Assembly: GCA_933228895.1 (NCBI GenBank)
Contig: OW121854.1
Coordinates: 60,430,609 to 60,494,608, forward strand
Direction of reading: 5' to 3'
Source of the DNA: Platycnemis pennipes
Lineage: Eukaryota; Arthropoda; Insecta; Odonata; Platycnemididae
Length of the DNA: 64,000 nucleotides
Part shown: in pieces, positions 40,380-51,726 of the stretch
Numbering within the stretch: position 1 is the first letter of the stretch
Layout of the letters: each line of letters starts with the position of its first letter
Program-made: the position numbers and the translations under genes
The notes under the pieces: generated by a model
Database searches by the model: none
Told to the model about the DNA's origin: nothing
Seen by the model: the letters and a program-made list of their open reading frames with translations, nothing else

Positions 40380-41060
40380 GGGAGGGAAGATGGGAGGTGC
40401 GCCGCTTCCATCCACGTCACGTGACCCGGCACGGCGACGAGTGAGCTCGCGGGCTTGACGTCGCCATGCATAATTCGGGGCCAACTCCCTCGTCCCACGC
40501 CGCCCCGGGCGTGCATCTGGCGGCCGTGATGATTGACGCGTGGGAAATTGGTGCCGGCCTCCGGTCACAAAGGGATGCACGGACGATTATGAGTGCGACT
40601 TGAGGCGGAGGGAGAGGGGGTCTCGGTGGCACACCCCCCCTCTGCACACGCGAGACAACCCTTCCATCCCCCCCACCTATTTCCTCATTTCTCCCTCCAG
40701 ATATAGCGTGGGGGCTTAATAATGGCCTCCATAATTAAAGCGAGGAGTGCAGTCGCGGACTCACGGGCACGCAACACAAGCGGACATGCCGATGGGGAGG
40801 TTGTCCTCCCCTTTCACCAACCCCTTCCCCATTACTCCCGACCCCCTCCCAGCCACCCGCTTAAGCGACGACGGAATTAAATCAATCAATCTTTTTAATT
40901 CGATCACGGTCGCCCCGAATTGTGGCGACCGGTTTAAAATTCCACGCGCGCGCTGATCTGGCAAATTAGCCGCCAACACCTACCTTTCGCCGCCGCCGCC
41001 GTGGCCAAAAATCTGCAACGAGTTTCAGCGTGAAATCTTTATGAAAACCGATTCGGATGA
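40380..41060. promoter_or_regulatory. CpG-rich candidate enhancer
   Basis: Non-repetitive and CpG-rich. It contains CACGTCACGTGACC (E-box CACGTG), TAATTAAAG and TTTTTAATTCG homeodomain cores, an inverted repeat GGTCGCCCCGAATTGTGGCG, and CGCCGCCGCCG. No supported coding frame. It lies in the presumed long Pitx intron, where regulatory elements are expected. Confidence 0.3.
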
Positions 41061-41140
41061 TCGCGATTTCTTCGCCCTTCTCTTCCCTTTCCACCTTTTT
41101 TTTCGTGTACTCTTGTGATTCGTTCCACTGCAGCTTAAGC

Positions 41141-41640
41141 TATATTGATGATGAGGAATAAAACAAAGAATGTAGCACTATTTTCAGACTATGTTAAATA
41201 TCGACTGAAATATGTTTTTAGCACACCAGGTGTCAATTTGGGTATGCGGGAATGTGTTTGGAAACCAGTGTCGGTATTTTATGCGGTATGAAAATAGTAT
41301 TACTTTCATTTTTTTTCATTCCTCATCATGAATATAACTCATTTTCACAAAGTAACGCGTTATAATATTAACTATATTTACTTTCTATACTAGTGTTACT
41401 ATATTCGTAACACTGGTACATCGGCGACGGCAAAGATTTTTTTAAACTCTTCATAAACATCAGGTAGTGAGTCTAAATAATATATAGTCTCGCGTGCTCA
41501 ATTGTAATATACCTTGATAATAATGCCTTTGGTGTTAAAACCATGGTCGGTATTTGATTACGTGTGAAAATAGTAGTACGTTTTCTTTGTTCCTCGTCAT
41601 GAATATAACTTGTGTTTTCAAAGTTACGCCTTACTCCAAT
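41141..41640. repeat. Three-copy dispersed local repeat (one inverted, two direct)
   Basis: Direct copies are at about 41265-41370 and 41540-41640, sharing GTCGGTATTT, TGAAAATAGTA, CTCGTCATGAATATAACT or CTCATCATGAATATAACT, and CAAAGT(T)ACGC. An inverted copy lies at 41141-41195 (GATGAGGAATAAAACAAAGA). The arrangement suggests a small element with inverted end and internal duplication. Confidence 0.65.
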
Positions 41641-42839
41641 AATTACAAAGTTTCGTTGTTTAAATAAACGATAGAGTAACAGCATTCATATAAAATAAGA
41701 ACAGTAGGTAAATGAAAAAAGAGTCGTATATTAAGTAGTAGAGCCTTTCTATCTCTTATTAAATAGTAATAGATTTTTTCTACATCTATGGTTGTACTCT
41801 AAAAGTTGTATGACCATATTATCCACCATAAAATACTAAAAACTGCAGTTACACTCTTCAAAATCAAACGCCTTGAAAAAGGGAAGAAAAATATCGTAGA
41901 TCCCTAGTGATTGTTTTTTCCTTACCCCTCTCGCTCTATTATGACCTTTTCCTCTATCCCATCAGAGAATCAACCTTATTGCAATAATTACACTCTAAAC
42001 AAGAAAAGAGAGGAAATATAACTATTCAATGAAAAGAAGTGGTGTATGAGACTGAAATTTTAATGATGTCATAGAATTCACTTGTTCCTTTCAAATTGGA
42101 ACATTGATCCTAAAATGGCATGAGAGTGTAAAAGTTCATTGTGAGCTCCACCGAACTAACTTAATCGCTTCATTCATTTCTTCCAATGAGTTATCACGTA
42201 TTTGCAACGGTTAACGTTGCCCGAAAGTAATTTTGGAAAAAATGGCATTTTAATGCCATTTTTACCAAATGGCATGGCTTTACCATTCAAAGAGAATTTG
42301 CGCTCGTATCGGCTAAATTCCATATTTTAAAAGCCACGAAACGGAAATTTCCCAAAGATATGATCAACTATAGCACTTAATATACTGCAAAAAGATGTTA
42401 TCAAGGAATACTCGATAATTTACAAAATTTGAAGTATCTTAAATATTTATCACGCCAATAAAGCAGCATGAATATATCGATTTCGTAAATATGAGGAAGG
42501 GAGCGACGTACTTATGCATGCATTATACCAATGTATGAAACTTAATAGCAATTGTTGCTATATATTTCTACCCGTTATAGCTTATAACTTCTGTTTAACT
42601 TCATGCTGTCGAAAATCTGTACTCTTTTCCTCACTCAGTCACAATCTACACTCTATTAGTCTCTTCAACGCCTGCCGATGACGTCGGATTACCTTCTTAT
42701 CCATCGTGGCTGCCGTTCTTAAATTTCATCTTTCTATATCCTCTCCTCTCCGTGTTTGACCCTCTTCCGTATGTCATCCTCACCACCCCTATTGCCAACT
42801 CCATTTGTATCCGCTTCCTCACCTCACGACACTGTAATG
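41641..42839. other. Non-coding, nothing recognised
   Basis: AT-rich. A small palindrome, AATGGCATTTTAATGCCATT, is at about 42242-42261. No gene. Confidence 0.5.
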
Positions 42840-43090
42840 CAAGCTAATATTCTTTTCCACAAATACCTCGTTTCCGACCCGTACTACGCTTTATGTATTT
42901 TAAGTTCTGATCAGACTTTTCTCCACGTCCATAAATAAGGACCCCCGCATCAATCCCTAACTTCTTATGGATTATTAAGGGATCCAACCCTTCTCCGCGC
43001 GTCCTCCCTACTAAATCCATTTTCATCCAAAATGCTCCCCAGATGCGTGAAATATTCCACCCGGTTGAGCTTCTGCCCTGCATAAATTTG
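42840..43090 (-). pseudogene. LINE reverse transcriptase fragment
   Basis: The minus strand from about 43075 gives VEYFTHLGSILDENGFSRED then ARRRVGSLNNP before a stop. Further along another frame gives YGSETRYLWKRI. These correspond to the VExFKYLGSxI..DGxxxxEIxRRIG and YGSETW blocks of LINE reverse transcriptases. The sequence between them is shortened and frameshifted. It overlaps the region covered by 1-640 but is diverged from it. Confidence 0.75.
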
Positions 43091-43324
43091 CAGCCATCAC
43101 GGCGTGCGGCGTTTTGGGGTGGAACAGTCAAAGGACCCACATTACACGGTAGACCTTGGGAACTGGATGGGGTTTTTCTCTACTCCTTCTGCCTTTATTT
43201 TCTTCCACTCTTCGCATCTGTTGCATTCATGCATTTCTTTAAACGGACTCTTTGTTTCCAAGACCCCAAATGTTCCTCTTACTGCGAATTTCCATCTCCA
43301 TTTCCACCCACGAGCCTAACGGTC
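43091..43324. other. Non-coding, nothing recognised
   Basis: Spacer between a LINE fragment and a SINE. No recognisable frame. Confidence 0.4.
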
Positions 43325-43510
43325 CGCTGGCCGCATTACTCAGACGGGTAACGCGCCGGTCTGACAACTAAATGTCGTGATTCAAACACCACCATGGACA
43401 TATGTGTAGTGATTCCCTTAGGATTACGCATCGGATCATGGTATGTTAGATGGTGGGATAGGTATATCTTAGCAGTTTCAGCATATTAAAACTCAATACT
43501 ATTTCAATGA
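43325..43510 (+). mobile_element. tRNA-derived SINE, ACTCAA-tail family
   Basis: CAGACGGGTAACGCGCCGGT (A box), GTCGTGATTCAAACACC (degenerate B box), CATGGACATATGTGTAGTGA, and the tail TTAAAACTCAATACTATTTC. The order equals that at 15615-15815. Confidence 0.65.
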
Positions 43511-43804
43511 ATTTGATACTCTCGTCTTCTACACATACACATCTTCTTAATTTGTATCCCCATTCCTGAATCGCCACTTATTCGCTCTCTTCATTTGACG
43601 TATTGAAAAACCCAGAATTCTTAAACTAAATCAATGTGGTGCATGGAAAAATTTAGAAACAGTTTCAATATTTAACGCTACTGCAACACGATAGAGTAGG
43701 AAATACATTTTTCAGCTTTTTCTTTCTCACATCTGGTTGTCATTCTCAAAATACGAGGAGTATTTGTGACACATTTTTGGTTGCCACAAATAAGGAAAAT
43801 GATT

Positions 43805-43985
43805 TGACAGTGGGTACCTGGGTAGTAGTAACACACATGTCCGGCAACTCGAAGATGGCGGGTTCGAATCCTTCCTCGGGCATAGAAGTTGTGATTTCCC
43901 TCGGGTTGTGAGCTTACGGTAGACGTCGCAATAAAACCTGAGCCATCAGAACGTTTAAAACCGACGCACTTCTCTTCAATGAATT
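43805..43985 (+). mobile_element. tRNA-derived SINE, ACTCAA-tail family
   Basis: GGTAGTAGTAACACACATGT, then GGCGGGTTCGAATCCTTCCT (near-perfect B box), GGCATAGAAGTTGTGATTTC, and a tail TTTAAAACCGACGCACTTCT followed by CTTCAATGAATT. It is one of two tandemly oriented copies within 500 bp. Confidence 0.7.
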
Positions 43986-45824
43986 AATACGAGAAGGTAA
44001 AAGTGCTGTGTCTGCAAGGAATAATAATAGGTAATTCATGTTTATGATGATTCTCAGGTGTTTCCCTGCGTCTTGAATGGCATGTGGAATTTGTAGTGTC
44101 TCCCGCATGATATTGTTAGATATCTCTCCTTGAGTAAATAATAAAAGTAAATCTTAGTGCATGTCGTAGTGCATCGTTGGTGACAACTCACCCATTGCCA
44201 CCTCGAGGTGGCTTGCAGCGTGGACGGTAGACAATAGATAATGAAACAAATTAGTCGCGAGAGCCACATATGATAATGCTTTGAAATGAGATTTGCTCAT
44301 TAGTCCGCTTTGACCGCACAGCAATCATATTTTACGCATTATCGTTGCGTGGTTAGGGGATGGGTGACCCAACGCCAACCTAATCGTGTTTCCTACGCGC
44401 GGCGCGTCGGCCATGGCGAAAAACGGCGTCGGAAGCAGCGGTGTCGCCACCGACGCCAGAGGGCGCAGGCGCCGCTCCAACCACCAATCCCCCCACACCC
44501 CTCCGAGCTCACCACCGTCGCTAGGCAACCGCACACGGCGGCGCGAGCGAGGGAACCAACAGCATTGGGAAAAAAGATGGGGTTGGAAGGAGGGAGGGTG
44601 GCGGGGTTGCGCCTCTCTTGACGTTACTCCCCCCGACTCCCCTCTCACGAAAAACTCCTGTTTCTCTCTCGACCCACGAGAGAAGAGAGGAACACGAGGG
44701 AACGAAGGGAAAAAAAGACTATCGCTTCCCCTCTTACGCCATCCCCCACCCTCGGAATCCGACCCTAGGGTACATCACACCCCTCTCTGTCTCTACGCCC
44801 CTCAAAAAACATCTCTTCCACCCTTACCACCCTCTTCTCTCTCGCCCTGTCTCTTTCGTTTCCCCCACGCAATTCGAACTCCATGCCCGAAATGGCGGAG
44901 TCTAGATGGCTGGCTGAAAGCGAAAGAATCTTCAGTGCAGAGAGCGAAGAAGAAGGCAAGCCAACCAACAAGCCGGCCGGGGTATGGAAGGAGAGGATGG
45001 TTGGGTTTTTCTGAGACAACGACAATTTTTACGGCTCGACGGAATAACTACTCCGGGCGAGATCAGGGTGGGAGACGTTCCTTCTGGGGTTGGGCGGGGC
45101 TGGGAGGGGCGAGGAGAAATGAGGGGAAGTGTGGGCGGCCCCCCCTAGCAACCGTCGAAAACGCGGCGATGTGGACAAGGTACGACGCTCTCGAACACGC
45201 TGGCACCCGTGAGTGTTCCAGCCGAGGTGGTCGGAGTGTTTCTTTTCTCCAAACGGGAAGTGATTCCGCCTATAATTAGTCAAATAAGTTCTAAAAATGG
45301 ATGGTTTGACTAGGGTAAATCGCGTGTCTCAGACAAAGCTCGGATGAAATAAGTTCAGCAGCAGGTGATTTATACCTTGTGAATTTTACAGATCTAAAAA
45401 TATCGATTCTTGGTATCATAACTGAGGTTAGAATTAGATAAATCTAAAGCTGCAGACGGCAAACTTCCCGCAAAAATTCCTCCTTTTAAATTCATGATGC
45501 TGGCAAGAAAGTGCGTAAACAATCTGGATGAAGTTGAATATCTGAAGGCCTACTTCCTAATATATTAAGTAGGTATAAAATTGGAAATGTTTTCGGCGAT
45601 GCGTTTAAGAGATTAGGTCAGCTATTAATTTAACCAGACACTACACTAAAGAACGGGATGAATGATGTAAAAAGAGAGCAAGGGGTATTGAGGACGAGGA
45701 TAGTAAGGATGACACGTGGAAAGCGGGAAAATGGGAGGAGATGAATAGGGATTCTGGTACGTATTAAATGAGAATTGATTAACGAACTGCAGTGGAGGAA
45801 AATAATTCGGGGCGAACGAAATCC
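43986..45824. other. CpG-rich island without a supported gene
   Basis: Positions 44390-45200 hold the longest open frame of the window (297 codons, plus strand, starting in GGCCATGG at 44411 if the inner ATG is used). Its translation is Arg/Ser/Pro/Gly-rich without any recognisable motif, and the other frames are also open. I treat it as compositional. A true first exon cannot be excluded. Confidence 0.4.
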
Positions 45825-45960
45825 ATGGTGACCAGCTCGGTAACATGCCAGCCTGACAATTTAAATAAAATTACTTTATATTAAGATATTGGATTCGTCT
45901 CAAGATCACGTTCGGCAAGTTACTGTGACATAGCCTCAGGAGATAATGGAATACGGCAGT
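45825..45960 (+). mobile_element. Possible SINE fragment
   Basis: GACCAGCTCGGTAACATGCC resembles the A-box end of the SINEs here, and AAGATATTGGATTCGTCTCA may be a ruined B box. Weak. Confidence 0.3.
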
Positions 45961-48759
45961 ATTTTACACCTTAATATGTGCTGCTGCTGAAGAATTAATG
46001 TTCAGATAGAAAATACCACCCATGTGCAGGTTTGGGCATAACATCTCCTATCAGGAATAATTCAATGGCCAACTAAAGTGATGGTGGCTATAATCATGTT
46101 GAAAGTAGTGACTCATGGCAGAATTTTTGATAATCTCGAAGAGGAAGGAAAAGGAAATGACTTATATTAAAATATAAATCAATTTATATTATCATGATAG
46201 TTTTTTTTTTTGATCCTATCCTATTACCATGATAGTCGAAACTATTTCCTACCTCCCCAGGCAACGACTGAGAGTGTTTTTGTTTTGCGAATTGGTGGGA
46301 GCTAACTGGTTTAGTTGCTATCCTATAAGCTCCATCGCTTGACTCATTCGACAGTTACTCTGTTTTTCAACACGGTCAACACTAATAGAGGAGACATTTT
46401 TGTGCAATTTTCACCTCATTCATAACTGTACACCTAGGATTGATTGATTGACTCTAAGTCATTTTGAAGTAGAACGATGGAACTAGATTCCTTACATTCT
46501 CGTGAGAGAAATTCAAAGTCATTAACTCATCCGCCCTATTTCATATCTCAATTGTTATCAGAGCTTATTACTCTTGAAGAGGGCACCAGGTTTGACGAAC
46601 AGCGAAAAAAGATTACGAAATACATTTTGAAACGCGAATACTTTTTTTAGCATTTTCATTGAAGCTGAGAAACGTTTAAAGACAGACCAGTAACTTAGCT
46701 CAACTAGGGTGGTTTGATGATACCTTATGAAGGCTTCCGCGGTGCGTCAGTGTTGAAGATGCTAACCTTTTGGGATTCCCGCGAAATTCCAATCGCGAAA
46801 GACTAGCATTTCAACTATGGTGGTTTGACATTGATTGAAATTCATCAACATATGAGATCTAAGGCAATATCGATAGGGATTTAAACTGCCCGGGAATATG
46901 TGTATGATCAATAGACTCGAATACGATCATCGATAACTACATAGTATTGCTACTTCATTTTGGTACCGATGTCCAGTATACATTTAATTAAGAACGTATT
47001 CCTACATCACAGTCTACTGTTCAAATGCAAATTTATTGTATGGAGAGATTATAAAGAGAAAAATATTCCCATGACATGGCATGGGAAAAGTATTCCCATG
47101 AAAAATATTCCAAACTTTCTTCGAAATATTCAAGAAATTGTTTCCTCCAAAGCACTGCGCTATTATCTGCTTGCGAATTAAAAATGTGATCCAACGGAAG
47201 AACTATTTTATCAAACTTCTGTCCCAAATTTCATTAATATGGACATGCAAAATTACATAAATATTATAAGAATTTAATAACTGTGTGTGAAGAATACTCG
47301 CAATATCAACTCATTATTTCTTGGTTGCCCCATAAATAACACCACGCGATCTAGATATGTCATTTATGCATAGCCGAGGTAAGTGACTACAAGCATGAAT
47401 ATGCATACTTTATTGCTTATTGTGCTGGTGCACTGCCATGCGTTATGCATCTCTTAAATAAACACGCAAATTACATGACTCGGAGCGACACATTTCATGG
47501 ACATGTCTCCTGCAGTGAAAGAACACAACTCTGTACGCGCCCTTTAATAAGGGAGGAACGAAAAATTAAGAACTCTCAAGTCTTATCATTCATCGCTCAT
47601 AATAAATTTTTATCCTAAGTAACGATTTCGCTAATTCAAATCAACAAAATACTCACACTTAGGAGAGAGAAACCAACATTCATATTTAAGTTACCTTCGA
47701 TTGGAGGAACAAATGATTGCCATACTCCTATAAAATGTTTAGAAATCTATAGTCCGGGAAATTATTATGTATTCTTGCGTGTTAAGCAAGTAGTTCTCTG
47801 GTTAAGGGAAAATGTTCCACATAAATTGCTAGATACTATTTACGAAACGGCCAAGATAATTTCAGCGGATACTTCACTGAACTCGCAAAAATATAATGTA
47901 ATTCTACTTTCTTCTATCCAGAGTACAGTGTGGGCTCGTGTGTCATAAATTCCTGGGTTGGTTTATTATTTTATATATTTTCGCTTCTATTGCATTTACT
48001 GCATGTTCAGAACATTATGATTTACAAGCACCTGTTCATCGTATGGAATAAAGTCAATATTTTTCTTCGGCATTCTAATTAATGTGGATCAAAAAGGAAA
48101 AAGAAATAATATGTGACGATTTTGTATTCCCGAAGAGATGACTCCACATTTTGGAAGGCCTTGAAATGATATATTTCATCTTTCCATGAATTACGTGAAA
48201 AGATTAGGTAGCCATTAGGTCTGGAGTCATTAGGTACTTGTATCTTAATTCAAACTCTTTATGATCCCTTGACGTGCCCTAATGCAATTATTTATGTACA
48301 GTATTAACATAAGAAATTGAGCTTTGTTACAATTTTATATTAATATTCCTCTTGTGGTTTGAGAACATATCTCAATAATAAAATAACACCGCTCTAAATA
48401 TTCAAACATGGGATTACGAGTTTGATTTGATATACCTAGTAGCCAATCATTTCAAGGGCATATGAAAATAATTTTCTCGAGATAATATCGATTTCTTCTA
48501 TCTTTCAAGTTTGCTCTTCAAAATTGATAGATTCTCTCATTATTCTCATTTTCTCTCTTTCTCAGGTTATACGTAGCTATAGTTAAGTATCCACAATAAA
48601 CAAAATGCAATTATCATTAACAGGACCTTACAGAATATGTTCTGGAATTTCTAATCAGTCTGAGAGCGAAAATACTAATTGATGCTAGGTATTATATTAT
48701 ATATGTTAGCCTCCTTTCAAAGTCAGAGCCGGAAACAAATCGGACACGAGAGGCATTGA
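45961..48759. other. AT-rich DNA, nothing recognised
   Basis: About 2.8 kb with no gene or clear repeat. A short direct repeat of ATTCCCATG(A) occurs near 47065-47105. Confidence 0.5.
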
Positions 48760-49450
48760 ATAAGGAATTACTTCATATGGAAACGAGGGATTGGAGCGGC
48801 CACGTTCAAAATGCATCGGTTTCGCCCAGTTATATGAAAATTATGAAACGAGTCTCGTTCGGCGCATTCTGATCCCTACCAATTCCTCAAATTTCTTGGG
48901 CCTAATTCAAACAGAGGCTCGCCGGGGGGTGGACGAGTAATTGCATCACCCGCCCGATTATTTCGCTCCGCGGGCGCTCTCGAAATCCGGCAGGTTGTGT
49001 TCTTTTTTTTTTCAATCAGAAAAATAGATCGATGCAAATATGTCGCGAAAATCTTTTTACCCCCTCCTCCCCTACCACCTCCTTCCCCCTCCAAATGCGA
49101 GGATTAATGCAACTCCCGCGCCCACTCCGCCGCCCTGTCAAAACACTTCAATCCGCGTAATGCAAAATTTTGAGCATGTCAAAGCGCTCAGGGAGGAGGA
49201 GGAGCGGGTGGGGAGGGGGATGGAAAACGATCGCGTGCTGTCCCGCCGAGGGGGGGTGGGGGGGGGAGGTGGCAAACAAATGAGAATCGGGGTGTGCGCG
49301 TCATCCCGACCATTCCGATGCATTAGCGATGCAAATGATATTTCCAAATCATGGGGCAACGTGGGGAAGAAGCTGGAAACCAAAGAGGGCAAACAAGAGT
49401 TGCACGAATGTGCATTAATTTTCAAAGGTCTCGTCGCCCGAAAACTCTCC
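48760..49450. promoter_or_regulatory. Candidate enhancer with paired octamers
   Basis: Mixed composition, non-repetitive. Two exact POU octamers ATGCAAAT (49032-49039 and 49329-49336) and a near one (TAATGCAAAATTTT, about 49158) lie with several homeodomain TAATT cores (GAGTAATTGC, GGATTAATGC, CATTAATTTT). A G-run cluster sits between them. Binding is inferred from motifs only. Confidence 0.35.
49190..49272 (+). repeat. G-rich, potential G-quadruplex tract
   Basis: Contains GGGTGGGGAGGGGG at about 49206-49219 and later G7-T-G9-A-GG-T-GG at about 49250-49272. Either could form a quadruplex. Confidence 0.55.
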
Positions 49451-51494
49451 TTTTAGAAAATTTAACTTCGCCCCTCATGAAATTATTAAAACATAAATTT
49501 TTCTCATTTATTCAAAATTTTCCTCCCAAAGTAATTTATTGCAGTGTTTAGTAGCTTTAAACGCAACGGAATTATCTTCAGGTAGGTCTACAATTTGTTC
49601 GGGAGTTTATGCTCTCGATCGTGAAAACCTGAGAGTGGTCTCTTTGGACATCACGGAGAGCTATAGTTACTCGATAAATATCCAAAATGGAGTGAGTATT
49701 CATATAAAAAAAGAAATAAAGATGTTGAGGGCATTGTAAGTAATTACACAAACATCAAGCATTCTTACCAACCCATGGTCATGTTAATGAAGTTGTGAAT
49801 GTTGAATTGCAGTGCTTTTTTCTCTGAATATTCCGTCAGCTATGATGTTAAATCTGTAAGCAAATTTTACCTACAAACCCTACATGCATTCCAAAAATTC
49901 TATATTCAAGGCTCTCTCTTTCTCTATTCCCTATAAGTCCGCCTTCTTCTTTCTTTTTTTAAAGAAAAAGTCGGATTGGCCTCCGTGGCTTTCTAAAAGT
50001 CGCCAGATTTTCCAGAGTGAAAGTTGGGAGTCAAATTTACTGTGGATCTCTTTAAGTAATATGCTCCGCCAAGTATAGAAAAATGACCCTGCATCAGAAA
50101 TGATTGTACACTCCCTGCAATTGCTACTCATTTAGTATATACAAATGCGGGAGAAAATAATAATGGCTAAGTTTTATCAACAAACGAATCACGTCTGCTT
50201 TCACATTAAGGAATTACTGGCTAATAAACCTAAAATTGGTATTTTAATGCTTCTATTTTGTTTACACTATCGTACCGGACGGTTCCACCTAACCTCTGTC
50301 ATGTTAGTTGATGCATCTAGACGCCACTCGAGTGTCGAAGAGACTTTTGAAAGTGACTGTACGGATGAGTTCGCACGTGGTTTCACCGAGGGAAAAAGAA
50401 CCGACGGTGACTCCCTCCATGGCCCGATCGCGTACTACCGCTCTCACACGAGTTAGCCACATGAAAGAGTCCGCTAAAAGATTGGAAATGAATCCCGAGT
50501 CCGGGAATTCGTCAGTTGGACCGGAGTGGATTAAAAGGTAGCCCGAAGGATGTAGCACTGGTTTGCGGAGAGAGAGTGTGTGAGACGATTTAAGCTTGTA
50601 GAGAGCCCTCGGTGTGGAAGAGTGAAAGAGGATATCACCACCCTCTTTCGTTTTTTTTTTCGTTGGAATAGGATTAGCAGAAAAAGCTCTTTTCCCAGAT
50701 AGCATTAACTGATGCGCATCGTCCCTGCTGTACCGTATGAGCGCGCGAATGTAAATTCGTCAAGGAAATTTGGCGCCAATGTACCATCCCACCCACCCCT
50801 CGTTTCCCGTGCGTTGTTATCGCTAGAAATGTACGGCCGTTTCATTTATCCGCCCGCTTCGAGCGATACGCGGTGTTCATGTGAAAGCCATTGGCCCACC
50901 ATGTCGCGATGATACACCCGTCTGCGTTGAGATCCGTGGTTACAATCTCCGCTGGCTAAAAGCCCCCTTGTGCCCCAAATCGGTATTGGAACATGGATGG
51001 CATAGACGAGAGAAACGATCAAAGGAGCTCAAAGTCTCGAGAAGGGAATTATTTTGCGGGTTTTGCGGATATTTAACCGAGTCAAATTTCAAAAGGGAAA
51101 AGGCAAATGAAACAGGGGCCCGTATTCTGCGGTGGATTTTTGAGGGCGGTGGTAATAAAAACGAAAATCGCTCAGAAGAGTGAGGAAAAATTGACATTTA
51201 AACTGTACAAATATCCCAATTCAATGGCGCGTTCACAGGTTATGCCATCGCGAGATTGCCCGCTAGAATATTGAAACTTGAGGAATATAATGCCTACGTA
51301 AAACAGAGGGGGGTAAGATACAGGCTTAGGGCCTCCTCCTTTGGGCCCGAGTTGTAATCACTACCCATCTTTCCCTTCTAATTCTATTCTTACACCTCCC
51401 TTTCCGATATTAAGGCGCAAGTAGGTTCCGACAAACTTGAAACTGTTGACGACTAAAAGCGCGGTAGGCCCATCGAGACCATTTCAGTAGTCTA
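49451..51494. other. Non-coding, with an unassigned open frame and a CpG-rich part
   Basis: At 50304-50705 both strands are open (133 codons minus, 77 plus) with balanced composition. No domain is recognised, and it might be a decayed repeat. Positions 50700-51190 are CpG-rich, non-repetitive and regulatory-looking. Confidence 0.4.
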
Positions 51495-51726
51495 AGGCCA
51501 CTTTACACGATACAATTTTTTGTACAATTTCTTGTACAAATGCCTGTATAAACAGAACAAAATTGTATGTTTGTCTGAATGGAATTAGAACAGATTCTAT
51601 TTTCCGTACAGTAATTCAGACATTCGCACAAGCGTTCACACAATATGCCGCTTTACAAAATAAAATTTCCTCATGCAAGCGTTTGTACAAGAAATTGTTC
51701 AAAAAATGTATCGTGTAAAGCGGCTT
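51495..51726. mobile_element. Terminal-inverted-repeat MITE
   Basis: The ends are inverted repeats of about 50 bp: the left arm starts AGGCCACTTTACACGATACA, and the reverse complement of the right arm starts AAGCCGCTTTACACGATACA. TTGTACAA-type palindromes recur within both arms. The flanking trinucleotides are CTA (left) and TTA (right), one mismatch from a PIF-type duplication. The element is 232 bp with no coding capacity and may be a distant relative of the element at 1837-2238. Confidence 0.75.

Noticed and set aside
44386..45279. Longest open frame in the window (297 codons, plus strand), with an ATG in a good context
   Set aside because: Arg/Ser/Pro/Gly-rich translation with no motif, other frames equally open, CpG-rich base composition and no splice structure. 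It fits chance.
48795..48830. GGTTTCGCCCAGTTATATG as a minus-strand hammerhead end
   Set aside because: GAAAC is present but there is no CUGANGA box or stem II upstream of it.
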